Positions 34,150 through 44,207 of a DNA stretch of 64,000 nucleotides are shown here, piece after piece. Location: assembly GCF_002162375.1 (NCBI RefSeq), contig NZ_CP021425.1, positions 558,001-622,000 of the forward strand. Reading direction: 5' to 3'. Below the pieces are notes generated by a model. It was given only the letters and a program-made list of their open reading frames with translations. It had not been told where the DNA came from and did not search any database. The DNA is from Oleiphilus messinensis. Its GTDB lineage: Bacteria > Pseudomonadota > Gammaproteobacteria > Pseudomonadales > Oleiphilaceae. The position numbers and the translations under genes were made by a program. Position 1 is the stretch's first letter, and every line of letters starts with the position of its first letter.

Positions 34150-35226
34150 TCACGCTCGCATGGAGCGCAGCAAAACCAGTAAATCCGGGGCCAGCTGAAT
34201 ATAGCTGGCCAGGACACCTGCCATATCCAAACCGTCCATGCTTTTTTCCAAGGCATCATTGTGGACATTTTCAATCATGGTTTGTAGATAACGTTCCCCG
34301 CGCAAGCGATTGACGCCCAATTCTGCGATGGGTGAAATAAGCGGGGCAACCAGCATGGTGGCCGCCAGACCACCCAATGCGCCACCCACCGTCACCCAGG
34401 CGGGCACACCAGCCCATTTGAACCATAAGGCACCCATTAAAGACTGATGACTGAGAAACATGCCATTGGCAAATGCCGCGCCGGTCGCAATTGAACTGCC
34501 GAACGCAACCTGTTGACCCAGACTGTTACCTAACCAGCCAATTAAAAAGAACATCATCATGTCCCGCACGCCTTCGCGGGGTAAATTGAAGTGCAGCAGG
34601 CGCTCATGGAGGAAAGCAACAATTCGCTCCTGTTGTTCCCGAATTTCCTGTTGCTGCAGTAATTTCTCGCATTCCTGCAGTTGTGGAACCGCGGCTTCCA
34701 GTGCCTGATGTAATTTTTCGTTCAATATATCCAGCTGTAACAGCTCTGTGCTGATGACCTGTAGCAGTTCAGCTTCCTTGCCGGACAGTTTGCTGAGCGG
34801 ATTTACCGGATCGATATTGGCCTCACTGACAAACTCCGCAAAAGGTTTGTTGTCAGTCTCATCGTATTTGCGCAGCGCCGTATCACTGCTTGGCCACAGG
34901 GCAGCCATATTGAGTTTCCCTGCGACCTGGGTTGAGACTTTTACGGTAACGGGACGAATGCCTTTGTGCCAGGCTGCCTTACCCTTGCTGGCCAGAAAAC
35001 GGGGAATGGCGATAAAATCACCGGGTATGTCCCGACGATGTTGCCAATGGCGACGGAAAATTGAACTTGGTGAGGCGAAGTGGGCTTTATAAATGTCAGG
35101 TACTCGCCCTCGGGACTGGGCAAAGTGATCGTCCATAATGCAGCGTAACGTTTCCGCCAGTCGTGTCTGTGTGACCGGGAGGTTGTCAGTTGTCAGGTTT
35201 TCCGGGTGTTCTGCTGCCGTGGTCAC
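34150..35226 (-). CDS. Hypothetical protein with coiled coil and hydrophobic C-terminal part
   Basis: A 358-residue protein. The N-terminal half is soluble; a Gln/Glu/Leu-rich helix at about 150-215 is a likely coiled coil. Hydrophobic segments follow near 225-250 and 275-305, the latter with Gly-rich VTVGGALGGLAATMLV. No known catalytic motif is seen and I do not recognise the family. The next gene upstream (VF530) is 80 bases away on the same strand. Confidence 0.65.
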   Translation of the reverse strand: MTTAAEHPENLTTDNLPVTQTRLAETLRCIMDDHFAQSRGRVPDIYKAHFASPSSIFRRHWQHRRDIPGDFIAIPRFLASKGKAAWHKGIRPVTVKVSTQVAGKLNMAALWPSSDTALRKYDETDNKPFAEFVSEANIDPVNPLSKLSGKEAELLQVISTELLQLDILNEKLHQALEAAVPQLQECEKLLQQQEIREQQERIVAFLHERLLHFNLPREGVRDMMMFFLIGWLGNSLGQQVAFGSSIATGAAFANGMFLSHQSLMGALWFKWAGVPAWVTVGGALGGLAATMLVAPLISPIAELGVNRLRGERYLQTMIENVHNDALEKSMDGLDMAGVLASYIQLAPDLLVLLRSMRA

Positions 35227-35306
35227 ACTGTGCTCCAGGGTTTAATTTGAATTGCTATGATCATACTCTGGAGCTTAATCTGCTGTAAACAAAAAATGCG
35301 GAGGTG

Positions 35307-35843
35307 TTAAGACTTACTTTTTCCCCAGGGATTTACGGGGTTTGATGTGCGCTCCCGGTCGGGAGCCCTGTCACTTCTTGAGGCTGCCGATCCCCGGCGG
35401 TCATCCCAAACATTACTTCGTGTACGGCCTGATGAATTGGCATTGTTGGCACGAGGACGATTGCGACTGTTCCGTTCTGCTGCTTTTTTCGCCCGTTTTT
35501 CCCGTAACCGTTCCGCATCTTCAAGGCTTAGTTCAGCGGGTTCTCCCGGCTTTTGATCGTCAGGAACAATCCGGTCCCGAGGCGGTAGAGCAAACTGTTC
35601 GTCGGACGCTCTGGGCAGATTCTTGAACTGATAGAGATAGAACGCTTCCACTTTTTCACGTGCCCAATCTGTTTTTTTGAGGAACTTGACGCTTGAATCG
35701 ATGCTGGGCTTGGTTTTGAAACAATTAATGTTCAAATAAGCGTAAAGTATCTCAAAACCATAATGGTCAACGATTTCGACCAACAGATTTTTGAGGCTAA
35801 GCCCGTGTAGCGGGTTGTTTTTGTAGTTGATCTCATCATTCAT
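35307..35843 (-). CDS. VF530 family (DUF2132) small DNA-binding-type protein with basic tail
   Basis: A 178-residue protein. The first 70 residues match the VF530 fold ([21 protein letters not shown], shown in part, then [20 protein letters not shown]). The rest is a low-complexity, Arg/Lys/Asn/Ser-rich tail, probably disordered and able to bind nucleic acid. I start at MNDEINY, since the preceding residues do not belong to the family. Confidence 0.78.
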   Translation of the reverse strand: MNDEINYKNNPLHGLSLKNLLVEIVDHYGFEILYAYLNINCFKTKPSIDSSVKFLKKTDWAREKVEAFYLYQFKNLPRASDEQFALPPRDRIVPDDQKPGEPAELSLEDAERLREKRAKKAAERNSRNRPRANNANSSGRTRSNVWDDRRGSAASRSDRAPDRERTSNPVNPWGKSKS

Positions 35844-35936
35844 AACTATGCCCAAAATTCGTTTGATCCTCCAGTATACTCGTTAACGCCGGGACAAAAC
35901 AGGTTGCAAGCTATTCCGTGTTAATTGTGGTGTGAG

Positions 35937-37676
35937 TCACAGGTTCGTCAACCACATGTATTGATAGGGTGCCAGTTCCAGCTGTGCAACCCGATCTTCA
36001 AAATGTTGTTCACTGATCAAGTCGGTCCACTGGTCGGTGGAGACAAGGTTCAATTCCGACAAATTGAGCGATTGTGGTTGGTCACTGATATTGTGGATCG
36101 CAAAAATACTTTGTCTACGGTCAGTACTTTGACGCCAGAATGCAAACAGTGATTCCCCTAGGTGCAGGGTGAACTGGGTTGCATTCGGATGGAATGCGGG
36201 TTGTTTGCAGCGAATTTCAAGCAAGCGACGCATACCGTTAATCACTTTATGGTGGTGGGTTCCGGTATCTTGTAGCGCGTCTGAAAGTGCATCGGCATCC
36301 CAGATATGGCGATTGATGGAACGGAAATGCCCGGTGTTTTCGATCCGTTCGTAGTCGTTTTCAGTGGCAATCAGGCTGTGAATATAAAATGCAGGTATCC
36401 CTTCCAGCGATGCCATAATCGCATGGGCACACATAAAGCGGGCATATTGCCAAGTATCCGGCCCATGTTGCGCCGTCCCTTGTAGCGCATTCCACAAGCT
36501 AATATTGATTTCATAAGGTTTGGGCTCGCCCTGCGCATTCGTTCTACAGCTGACTTTGGCGCCAAAGCGTTGCAGGGTGGAAATCATCGTGTCCACCTCC
36601 CATTCCGACAGCAAGCCCTCGGTCGGGCGCAGGCCGATGCCATCGTGGGAGGCGACAAAATTCAGATAGGTTGTTCCGAACTGTGCCGGTGGCATGGTCA
36701 TCAGCCAGCTTTTCAAGTGGGTACAGTTGCCGGTGATCAACGTATTGAGCAAGAGCGGTGGCAGTGAAAAGTTGTAGATCAGATGCGCTTCGTTCGCATT
36801 TCCGAAGTAGGTCAGGTTTTCATGATTCGGAATATTGGTTTCCGTGATAATCACGGCGTCCGGGGCTTTGTGCTCGATCAGTAAGCGCAACAGGCGAATG
36901 AGTTCATGGGTTTCCGGCAGGTTGATACAGGCCGTTCCCAGCTTTTTCCAGACAAAGGCAACGGCATCCATGCGAAACCAGCGGATGCCCTTTTCCAGAT
37001 ACAGGCGGATTATTTTGATGAACTCGTACAGAACATCGGGATTTTCGAAATTAAGGTCCACCTGATCATGACTGAATGTACACCACACATGCTTCACGCC
37101 ATCTGGCGTTTCCACCTCCCGCAGTAAGGGCGAGGTTCGGGGCCTCACGACCATCGAGGTGTCGGCGTCGCCCGGGGCACAATAAAAAAAAGAGGCTCCG
37201 GGATCAATCGATTGCCGAAAATTATCAAACCAGAGGGAGCGGCTGGAACAGTGGTTGATAACCAGATCACCCATAATCTTGAATTCTGCGGACAGGGTTT
37301 CAATGTCATCCCAGTTTCCCAGTGCCGGATTAACTGTGGTGTAGTCCATCACGCTGAAACCGTCATCGGAACTGTAGGGGAAAAATGGCAGGATATGTAA
37401 CGTGGAGATGCAATCACTCAGGTGATCATGGCAAAATTGTCTCAGGGTTTGCAGCGGCGCTTCCGCTTCCCGACGGATGGAGTCACCGTAGGTAATTACG
37501 ACAGTATCTCGTTCCGACCAAAGATTGGCGTGGGGTTTTACCGGTGTCGCACTGGGGGAAAGCTCCATCGCTTCCAGACAGGCCTGGGCCATGCGGGCAG
37601 GATCTTCATCCGGATAGAGCGGTTGCAGATGCACGCTGAGTCTTTGCTCGAGTGAGGTGGGATTGTCTCTACTCAT
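35937..37676 (-). CDS. GH13 sucrose-phosphorylase-like enzyme, putative glucosylglycerate phosphorylase
   Basis: A 579-residue GH13 enzyme. The nucleophile motif is WFRMDAVAF, the acid/base is in IITETNIPN, and the transition-state motif is VASHDGIG, as in GH13_18 phosphorylases. Its neighbour 12 bases upstream is glucosyl-3-phosphoglycerate synthase, and a glycerate kinase lies in the same block. This points to phosphorolysis of glucosylglycerate to glucose 1-phosphate and glycerate, rather than sucrose breakdown. Substrate assignment is by context. Confidence 0.82.
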   Translation of the reverse strand: MSRDNPTSLEQRLSVHLQPLYPDEDPARMAQACLEAMELSPSATPVKPHANLWSERDTVVITYGDSIRREAEAPLQTLRQFCHDHLSDCISTLHILPFFPYSSDDGFSVMDYTTVNPALGNWDDIETLSAEFKIMGDLVINHCSSRSLWFDNFRQSIDPGASFFYCAPGDADTSMVVRPRTSPLLREVETPDGVKHVWCTFSHDQVDLNFENPDVLYEFIKIIRLYLEKGIRWFRMDAVAFVWKKLGTACINLPETHELIRLLRLLIEHKAPDAVIITETNIPNHENLTYFGNANEAHLIYNFSLPPLLLNTLITGNCTHLKSWLMTMPPAQFGTTYLNFVASHDGIGLRPTEGLLSEWEVDTMISTLQRFGAKVSCRTNAQGEPKPYEINISLWNALQGTAQHGPDTWQYARFMCAHAIMASLEGIPAFYIHSLIATENDYERIENTGHFRSINRHIWDADALSDALQDTGTHHHKVINGMRRLLEIRCKQPAFHPNATQFTLHLGESLFAFWRQSTDRRQSIFAIHNISDQPQSLNLSELNLVSTDQWTDLISEQHFEDRVAQLELAPYQYMWLTNL

Positions 37677-37688
37677 GATCGCTCCTTA

Positions 37689-38930
37689 TTACACCTTGTC
37701 AGAATTGCCGTCGCCAAATTCGGCCATATCCAGATCCACCGCTTCATAAAGTCGGTCCATAAAGTTCGGTATCGCACTCGATACCCGGTTCCAGCTCGGG
37801 ATGAACGGGGCTTCCATCGGGTTATCAAGGAAGTGGTTGCCCGCCTTCACAATATTGCGGGCAAAGAGCTCAACGGCCAATTCTTCGGAGTGAACATCCA
37901 GTGATAATCCGTTGATTTCGGCATCGTTCTTATAGGTTTCAATGAAATCCAGAGCGATGCGGAAATAAGTGGCTTTGATGGTTCGGAATGTTTCCTGATT
38001 GAACACAATGCCGTTGGTAGCAAGCTTGCGGAACAGGGCTTTGGTGATATCGATCGACATTTTTGAGAGGCCGCCCGCATCGTTGTCCGCGGACAGTTTC
38101 TGGTGTTTGTGATCGTACACATCGGCAATATCGACCTGACACAGTCGATTGGTTGCATAATTACGCTTCACTTCGCTCAGTACGCCAATTTCCAGGCCCC
38201 AGTCGCTCGGTATACGGATGTCTGTGGTTACGTCTTTCCGGAACGAAAACTCGCCAGCGAGTGGGTAGCGGTAGCTGTCGAGGTAATCCAGATAGTCCAT
38301 TGGGCCGAACACTTTTTTCAGTGCCCTGAGCAGGGGGGTGACCAGCAGGCGACTGACCCGACCATTAATTTTGCCATCCGCGACCCGGGCATAAAATCCC
38401 TTACAGAATTCGTAATTGAAATTAGGGTTGGCGACCGGGTAGATCAGTCGTGCCAACAGTTCTCGGTCGTAAGTCACAATATCACAGTCGTGCAAGGCAA
38501 CGGATTCAACCCTGTTGGAAGAAAGCATATAACCGATACAGAACCAGACGTTGCGACCCTTGCCCGGTTCTCGGGGCGAAAGCTTTTCAGCGATCAGTTC
38601 GTCATCAAGGTTACGCAGTCGAGGGCCGTCGTTCCAAAGGACTCTGTAGCGTTGGGGCAGTTGGCTGAAAAACTTGAGTGCTTTGCGATATTCCGCTTCT
38701 GTTGCCCGGTCCAGGCCGATGATGATCTCGTCGAGATACGGCACCTGAGCCAGGTGTCGTGTGATATTGGGCATGGCTTCTGTTTCCAGTTCGGAATACA
38801 GGCACGGCAGGATCAGGCCTAAAGGCCGCTTTTTCGCAAAGCGGCAGAGCTCGGCTTCCATTTCGTCAAGTGGTCGCTTGGACAGGTTGTGCAGTGTGGT
38901 AATGATTCCATTTTGGTAAAAATCACCCAT
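37689..38930 (-). CDS. gpgS: Glucosyl-3-phosphoglycerate synthase (GT81)
   Basis: A 413-residue GT-A glycosyltransferase, which joins glucose from a nucleotide sugar to 3-phosphoglycerate. The metal-binding acidic motif is in VALHDCDIVTYDRELL, and FSFRKDV and SDWGLEIGVL are family-typical. The start follows AGAGGAAAG. Together with the phosphatase beyond the IS element it would make the compatible solute glucosylglycerate. Confidence 0.86.
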   Translation of the reverse strand: MGDFYQNGIITTLHNLSKRPLDEMEAELCRFAKKRPLGLILPCLYSELETEAMPNITRHLAQVPYLDEIIIGLDRATEAEYRKALKFFSQLPQRYRVLWNDGPRLRNLDDELIAEKLSPREPGKGRNVWFCIGYMLSSNRVESVALHDCDIVTYDRELLARLIYPVANPNFNYEFCKGFYARVADGKINGRVSRLLVTPLLRALKKVFGPMDYLDYLDSYRYPLAGEFSFRKDVTTDIRIPSDWGLEIGVLSEVKRNYATNRLCQVDIADVYDHKHQKLSADNDAGGLSKMSIDITKALFRKLATNGIVFNQETFRTIKATYFRIALDFIETYKNDAEINGLSLDVHSEELAVELFARNIVKAGNHFLDNPMEAPFIPSWNRVSSAIPNFMDRLYEAVDLDMAEFGDGNSDKV

Positions 38931-39131
38931 TCTTTCCTCTCTTAACCGTATTCGGTGCTCGCAATTGGGCCGGGTCGGCCTGCTCTTGTTGTACCCGCAC
39001 AGGTGGTGCTGACCTGTTTCGGGGGAGTGTGTTGAATTCTTTGCTGATATTAACTATTGCTAAAGTTTAGAGTTTGAGCATGATCCTCCAGTCCTGATTT
39101 CTGACCGGATAAATTCTGCTTTCTCTTCTAC

Positions 39132-39149
39132 CCGCCTTATTCTAGGCGG
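39132..39149. terminator. Hairpin at the IS 3' end
   Basis: CCGCCT and AGGCGG pair over a 6-base loop, 26 bases beyond the transposase stop. It may end transposase transcription. The T-run is on the plus-strand side, so the direction is unclear. Confidence 0.4.
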
Positions 39150-39174
39150 CTTTTCGCTAGCGAGAGTCTTTATA

Positions 39175-40440
39175 CTACTCAATAGCCCTCGCTGGCGGTT
39201 TAAATATTCGAGACTTTACGTCCCACCAATCCCTCACGGCAACTTGCTGTAAATTCCGTTGCAGCTTTAACCGAACCAGTCCCGCCGTAATCGGCGCATG
39301 TTTGCGCCAAGGGATGTCCAAGTGCATTTCTTGACCTGCCGACTCTTTCCAATAAGTGAGCAACTGCACCAGCGCATAGCTGAGAGAGATGATCTGAACC
39401 CACCGATGCAGCACCTGTCTGGATTGCTGCCAAGTCTCATTCCAGCCCCAGCGATTCTTTAACTGATGGAACATGGGCTCAATACTCCAGCGCTTGGCGT
39501 AGGCTTTTATGATGTCGATGCCCGACATATTCGTTCGAGTCGTCAACAAGAGCCGGGCAGGTTTTAAGCTACCGTCTTCGTTTTCAAACTGCACCCACAC
39601 AACCTTTACGAGCTGCCCATCTAAAAAGCGGGCTTTGGCTATCACTGTTCGATACCTCAGTGACTGCTGTCGTCCATAGATCGTGACATTGGCGCAAGTC
39701 TCTTCCAGGTTAGTGACTCGCTCTGGTGTGTATTTCTCTCCGTACTTTCGAGGGCGTCCTCTTTTCCCGGTTCGTTCTGGAACATCGTATAAGGCGGTAT
39801 CCTTTCGGACTTGCCCGATAACGTGATACCCCATACCTTGAAGGGAGGCAATCAGCGTACCCCGCATATACCAGCTATCCATCAGGACAGTGGCCCCGGT
39901 AAAAAATGACCTCATCACGCGAAGTAAAATGCCTGCCGTTACCAGCTTGTTACCGTTCCCGCAGGCTCGCGTTAAGCGCGAGATCAGTGGGATCGACCAG
40001 GCTTGTTTCTGCCCCTTAACAATCGCTGATAAACTGACCCAACACTGGCCGCGAACAAATTGCGGGCGGTTGGCCTTGTTACCATGCATGTGATGAAACT
40101 GACTACTGGGTGCTTTCTTGGAACTCCTTAGCACCAAGGTATCATCAATGGCCAAATACCACTGTTCATTGGGACACCATTGAGTCAGTAACTGACCCAG
40201 CTGTTGCGCGAGTGCAACCCATGACCACTTTCCCTTTTGCAACCACTTGAAATAACTGCTCCAGTGACGCTTCATTGCCACCATCAACCAGGCATCAGTG
40301 ACAAACCCTGTTGGCGTGAGCATCGCCCCAATCAGTAACTCAATAAAGGTGGGTACTGAACGTAGGGGTAGAGCTTTAACCAAAAATGTGATCCAATCAA
40401 ACAGGATCTCGGGGATATTGCCGTATCCCTTAGCGTCCAT
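39175..40440 (-). CDS. IS4-family DDE transposase
   Basis: A 421-residue transposase. Catalytic candidates are D99/D100 in LAIDDTL, D188 in VLMDSWY and E321. The IS4 hallmark Y-2-R-3-E-6-K is exact (Y314, R317, E321, K328). A basic GKRGRPRKYGEKY stretch lies near 225-237. The reading frame is complete and the IS ends are intact, so it is probably active. A strong hairpin lies upstream of the start. Confidence 0.92.
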   Translation of the reverse strand: MDAKGYGNIPEILFDWITFLVKALPLRSVPTFIELLIGAMLTPTGFVTDAWLMVAMKRHWSSYFKWLQKGKWSWVALAQQLGQLLTQWCPNEQWYLAIDDTLVLRSSKKAPSSQFHHMHGNKANRPQFVRGQCWVSLSAIVKGQKQAWSIPLISRLTRACGNGNKLVTAGILLRVMRSFFTGATVLMDSWYMRGTLIASLQGMGYHVIGQVRKDTALYDVPERTGKRGRPRKYGEKYTPERVTNLEETCANVTIYGRQQSLRYRTVIAKARFLDGQLVKVVWVQFENEDGSLKPARLLLTTRTNMSGIDIIKAYAKRWSIEPMFHQLKNRWGWNETWQQSRQVLHRWVQIISLSYALVQLLTYWKESAGQEMHLDIPWRKHAPITAGLVRLKLQRNLQQVAVRDWWDVKSRIFKPPARAIE

Positions 40441-40477
40441 AGCGGCCTCCAGAATTTAATCGTTTTTCGTTCTGAAG

Positions 40478-40525
40478 GCCGCGCCTTATAAAACTATGGT
40501 TTTAAAAAGTCTTATAAGGCGCGGC
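40478..40525. promoter_or_regulatory. Perfect 14-bp inverted repeat upstream of the transposase start
   Basis: GCCGCGCCTTATAA (40478-40491) and TTATAAGGCGCGGC (40512-40525) are exact complements around a 20-base loop. They lie between the outer IS end and the transposase start, 38 bases from the ATG. Such hairpins in IS4-type elements can block read-through transcripts from expressing transposase; here that role is inferred. Confidence 0.55.
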
Positions 40526-40612
40526 AGCGCGAAGCCTGTCGCAAAGTCAATCATTTTGTCTTACTGGGTTCGAATTCTTTCCTCTGAAACTCTAAACTTT
40601 AGTAACTATTGG

Positions 40613-41497
40613 TCAATCGGGCGTTAATTGCTCCAGTAGTGCCAGAATGGTTTCATTCCACCCAGCAGGGCCATGTTTCCGGGTTGTAATAATTGTGGTG
40701 GTTTCGGGAACATGGGGTGTACTGTGCGCGGGATTCGTGACGAGCACGGGGTAGTCCGCTTTGTTCAGCATGGCAACGTCATTTTCGCCATCACCCAAAG
40801 CAATGTTGACCGGTTGGGTTTGCCATATTGTTTGGTACACGGTAGACAGCTTTTCCATCGCCAGACCCTTGTCACTCTTCGCCATCAGGTGCCAGAAACG
40901 CCCGCCTTTAACCAGCCGGAACCCTTGTGTTGCGGCGCGCTGGCGGAACTGGTCGAGGGCTTCCATATCGTCATGCCAGATCAAGGGCTCGGAAAACAAT
41001 CTGTTTTTAGCCTGAAGTGCTTTTTCTGCAGAAAGCCCCGTGACATCAGCGACTTCCGCCACAGACATGTCCGAAAACCCGATAAACTCAAACTGTGACT
41101 TTTGTTGGCGCAACCAGGGAACCGGAGAATGGTCGCATTGGGGCAAGACCAGGCTAGGTGGATAATCGGCTGCAATTTGCTGTACCCGCGCAGTCGGGTT
41201 TGATTGTTCTAGATAGGGGCTGATGGGGGCCGCTTGGTCACTGATAATGGCTGCGCCGTTTTCGACAATAAATGGATCGTGAAGATCAAGCTCCTGGCGT
41301 AAGGGAAGGAGCTCTGCTGCGGTTTTACTGGTGTTGAGTACGACCGGGATATTGCGCGCTTTTAGTGCCGTTAGCGCAGGCAGGGCCGCTTCAAACCCAT
41401 AGCTGTCATGGTCGAGTAATGTTCCATCCAGGTCGGTGAAAACCAGAATGGGCGGAATAGGGGCCTGGAGCGCCGGGTGACTTGAGGTTGTCAGCAT
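40613..41497 (-). CDS. HAD-IIB phosphatase, putative glucosyl/mannosyl-3-phosphoglycerate phosphatase
   Basis: A 294-residue HAD hydrolase. Motif I is VFTDLDGTLLDHDSYGFEA, motif II NTSKTAAEL, and motif IV GDGENDVAMLNKADYPVLV, which together match the MpgP/YedP subgroup. It would remove the phosphate from the product of GpgS to give glucosylglycerate. Its stop is 10 bases from an IS element that now separates it from gpgS. It lies 58 bases after the glycerate kinase gene. Confidence 0.83.
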   Translation of the reverse strand: MLTTSSHPALQAPIPPILVFTDLDGTLLDHDSYGFEAALPALTALKARNIPVVLNTSKTAAELLPLRQELDLHDPFIVENGAAIISDQAAPISPYLEQSNPTARVQQIAADYPPSLVLPQCDHSPVPWLRQQKSQFEFIGFSDMSVAEVADVTGLSAEKALQAKNRLFSEPLIWHDDMEALDQFRQRAATQGFRLVKGGRFWHLMAKSDKGLAMEKLSTVYQTIWQTQPVNIALGDGENDVAMLNKADYPVLVTNPAHSTPHVPETTTIITTRKHGPAGWNETILALLEQLTPD

Positions 41498-41555
41498 GCT
41501 TCCGTCCGTATCGCCTCGTGTTTTGAAACGCTTTAGTATGGGTGAGGATATCGTC

Positions 41556-42509
41556 TCAGTTATAAGGGTTGATCACGATATCGGTAATCTGATGATTCTT
41601 CTGCAATTCCAATACCACCGTGGCCAATCGCGGTAGTGTGGTCAGATTCCACTCTGTTAAACGCTGATAATGCTGAATAAATCTTACGATTTGTTTTGCA
41701 TTCATCAGTGTTTCCGGCAAGGGCTTGCCTGCAGCAACGAGTCGATCCCGAAGCCGGTTTTCCTGTAACGTTCGCCATTCCTGTACTTGTTCAAAGCCCG
41801 GGCAGCGTAACAAAACAAGATGTGTGATGCGCTGATACCAGTCCCGGTATTCGTTACCGAGCGCGTCATTCACATAAGTACGCCAGCTGCCATCCGCGTC
41901 CTCGTCGGCTTCCAAGCCATTGATGGGCTGAACAAGATGGTGAGCGGGTTGTGGTGTCGTGCCCACACACCAGCCTTCAAACAGTATGATATCCACCGGG
42001 CCTGAATGGCTGGGCCAATGTTCCGGTGGAACGATATCATCCAGCGCTTTATCAAATCGGGGCAGTGGAATGGCGCTCTGATCATCAGCATAAGCCAGTT
42101 TGTCCAATGTTGCACAACCCAAGTGCACATCATGGGTACCTGGAACGCCACGGGTGGCCAGTAATGGGTGAATTTGCTCTGAGAGTTCCTTTCGAGCCGC
42201 TCTGGAGAGATAGAAGTCATCAATTGATAGTGCAACAGCACGGAGCCCGAATTGATGTTTAAGAATAAGCGCCAGGAATTGCACCAGTGTGGACTTTCCT
42301 GTGCCTTGTGCGCCATTAATGCCCCATATTGGTGCTTTCTTTTGCGTGTCGGTCGGCGAGCGAGAATCATCATGCATCCGGGCAATGAGATTGGCGCATG
42401 GCAGAATGGCTTGTTCCAACGAGGTCAGAAAATGTTCTGGTAATCGTTCCCGGGAGATGGTGTCTCGAATGGCATCCCGAGTGGCCGGAGTCAGGGTATC
42501 GAAAGACAT
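41556..42509 (-). CDS. Glycerate kinase (P-loop, plant/GLYK type)
   Basis: A 317-residue P-loop kinase with Walker A GINGAQGTGKSTLVQ near 64-78 and the family-typical VALSIDDFYLS and HPLLATRGVPGTHD. GLYK-type enzymes phosphorylate D-glycerate to 3-phosphoglycerate. In this block it could reclaim the glycerate released by the GH13 phosphorylase and feed it to glycolysis or back to GpgS. That link is by context. Confidence 0.85.
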   Translation of the reverse strand: MSFDTLTPATRDAIRDTISRERLPEHFLTSLEQAILPCANLIARMHDDSRSPTDTQKKAPIWGINGAQGTGKSTLVQFLALILKHQFGLRAVALSIDDFYLSRAARKELSEQIHPLLATRGVPGTHDVHLGCATLDKLAYADDQSAIPLPRFDKALDDIVPPEHWPSHSGPVDIILFEGWCVGTTPQPAHHLVQPINGLEADEDADGSWRTYVNDALGNEYRDWYQRITHLVLLRCPGFEQVQEWRTLQENRLRDRLVAAGKPLPETLMNAKQIVRFIQHYQRLTEWNLTTLPRLATVVLELQKNHQITDIVINPYN

Positions 42510-42638
42510 GGCATGAATTCCTTGATTAGCATGCTCGAATCAGCATGCTGTTGGTATGCAATCATTGTGCGCACCCGGAGCGGCGGCTAATTGCTCCGGT
42601 CTGGTTCGATGGTTTCGATCTGCTCAAGGTGGGTAAGA

Positions 42639-44093
42639 TCAAAGCACTTCACTGCCGACCCGGACGATCTTCATGGTATTCGTGCCGCCTTGTGCATTCA
42701 CGTAGTCGCCTTTAGTGATGATGACCAGGTCGCCATCGGTGACAATGCCCTGATCTTTCAAGGCTTGTACTGCCGTGGCGTTGACTGCCTCATTGGCAAT
42801 GGTCGTGCTGTCGAATGGAATAGTATGTACGCTGCGGTAAATCGTGACCCGGTTCTGTGTCGCAGGATGCCGGGAGAAGGCGAAAATGGGCAAGGCGGAT
42901 CGAATACGAGACATCAGCAGTGGCGTCGCGCCCGTTTCGGTCATGCAGATGATGGCTTTCACCCCATCCAGATGGTTTGCGGCATACATGGCTGACAGCG
43001 CGATGGCTTCATCTACCCGGTGAAAAGCTTCATCCAGACGGTGTTTGGACTTACGTGTGGCCGGGTCTCGTTCCGCACCCAGGCAAATTCGGGCCATTGC
43101 TGCCACGGCTTCGGCAGGATACTCGCCCACAGCAGATTCCGCAGAAAGCATCACGGCATCCGTGGAGTCAAAAACGGCGTTGGCAACATCACTGACTTCC
43201 GCCCGGGTTGGCATCGGATTTTCGATCATGGATTCCATCATCTGGGTAGCAGTAATCACGAATCGGTTAAGGGTTCTTGAGCGGCGGATAATCTGTTTTT
43301 GTACCCCGACCAAGCCGGCATCGCCGATTTCAACCGCCAGGTCTCCCCGCGCGATCATCACGCCTTCCGAGGCACAGATAATTTCATCCAGAACATGCTG
43401 ATCCTGAACCACTTCCGCGCGCTCTATCTTGGCAATCAGGCCCGCTTGTGACCCTGCTGCGGAGAGCAACTCCCGAGCTTCATGCATATCTTCTGCACTG
43501 CGGGGAAAGGATACTGCCACATAGTCGACATTGATATTTGCGGCGGTGACAATATCGTTTTTGTCTTTTGTGGTCAGGGCTTTGGCTGACAGTCCTCCAC
43601 CTTTTCGGTTGATCCCCTTGTTATTGGAGAGTACACCGCCGATAAGCACTTTACAGTGAATTTCGGATTCAGTCAGGGACTCAACCGCCATCTCCATTCG
43701 ACCGTCGTCGAGCAGGAGTATATCCCCGGCCTCGACATCATTAATCAGGCCCTTGTAATCAATGCCAACCCGTTCAAGATTACCGGCATCGCTGTCCAGT
43801 TGCATATCAAATATGAAGTGATCACCCCGGTTCAGGCGAATTTTGTCATCTTTGAATCTGGCAATTCTGAGCTTGGGGCCTTGTAAATCAGCCATTACCG
43901 AGACAAATCGGCCGCACTGTCTTGCGATTTCCCGAACCAGGTCGGCCCTTTCACGATGCTCTTCAGCACTGCCATGGGAAAAGTTGAGTCGTACCATGTC
44001 GACACCGGCTTCGATGATGGCGCTGATCGCTTCCGGTGTGCGCGTTGCGGGTCCAAGTGTGGCAATGATTTTTGTGCGTCGTAACAGCGTCAT
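42639..44093 (-). CDS. pyk: Pyruvate kinase
   Basis: A 484-residue pyruvate kinase. It begins [13 protein letters not shown] and has the substrate motif VRLNFSHG, the metal/catalytic IAKIERAEV and [12 protein letters not shown], and the ATQMMESMI segment. The C-terminal regulatory domain is complete. It belongs to the minus-strand carbon block downstream of GAPDH by 114 bases and opposite edd. Confidence 0.93.
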   Translation of the reverse strand: MTLLRRTKIIATLGPATRTPEAISAIIEAGVDMVRLNFSHGSAEEHRERADLVREIARQCGRFVSVMADLQGPKLRIARFKDDKIRLNRGDHFIFDMQLDSDAGNLERVGIDYKGLINDVEAGDILLLDDGRMEMAVESLTESEIHCKVLIGGVLSNNKGINRKGGGLSAKALTTKDKNDIVTAANINVDYVAVSFPRSAEDMHEARELLSAAGSQAGLIAKIERAEVVQDQHVLDEIICASEGVMIARGDLAVEIGDAGLVGVQKQIIRRSRTLNRFVITATQMMESMIENPMPTRAEVSDVANAVFDSTDAVMLSAESAVGEYPAEAVAAMARICLGAERDPATRKSKHRLDEAFHRVDEAIALSAMYAANHLDGVKAIICMTETGATPLLMSRIRSALPIFAFSRHPATQNRVTIYRSVHTIPFDSTTIANEAVNATAVQALKDQGIVTDGDLVIITKGDYVNAQGGTNTMKIVRVGSEVL

Positions 44094-44207
44094 ATTGGCT
44101 TCCTGCTGATACCGGGGACAAGGCCCCGGCGGGTTGGTCTATTGCCGTCCTGTGGTGTGCCAGTTTGTGGTACCAGGGGCGGTCAGGTTCTTTTTTGGTC
44201 TATGCTC

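Larger units (their letters stand above)
39060..40602 (-). mobile_element. IS4-family insertion sequence, 1543 bp, with 9-bp target duplication
   Basis: The terminal inverted repeats are CTAAAGTTTAGAGTTT (39060-39075) and AAACTCTAAACTTTAG (40587-40602), which differ at one position. The 9-base direct repeat TAACTATTG flanks them at 39051-39059 and 40603-40611. One transposase gene fills the element. It sits between the HAD phosphatase gene, 10 bases past its stop, and gpgS. The ends and target duplication are intact, so insertion is probably recent. It separates two genes of one pathway and may change transcription of gpgS. Confidence 0.92.
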
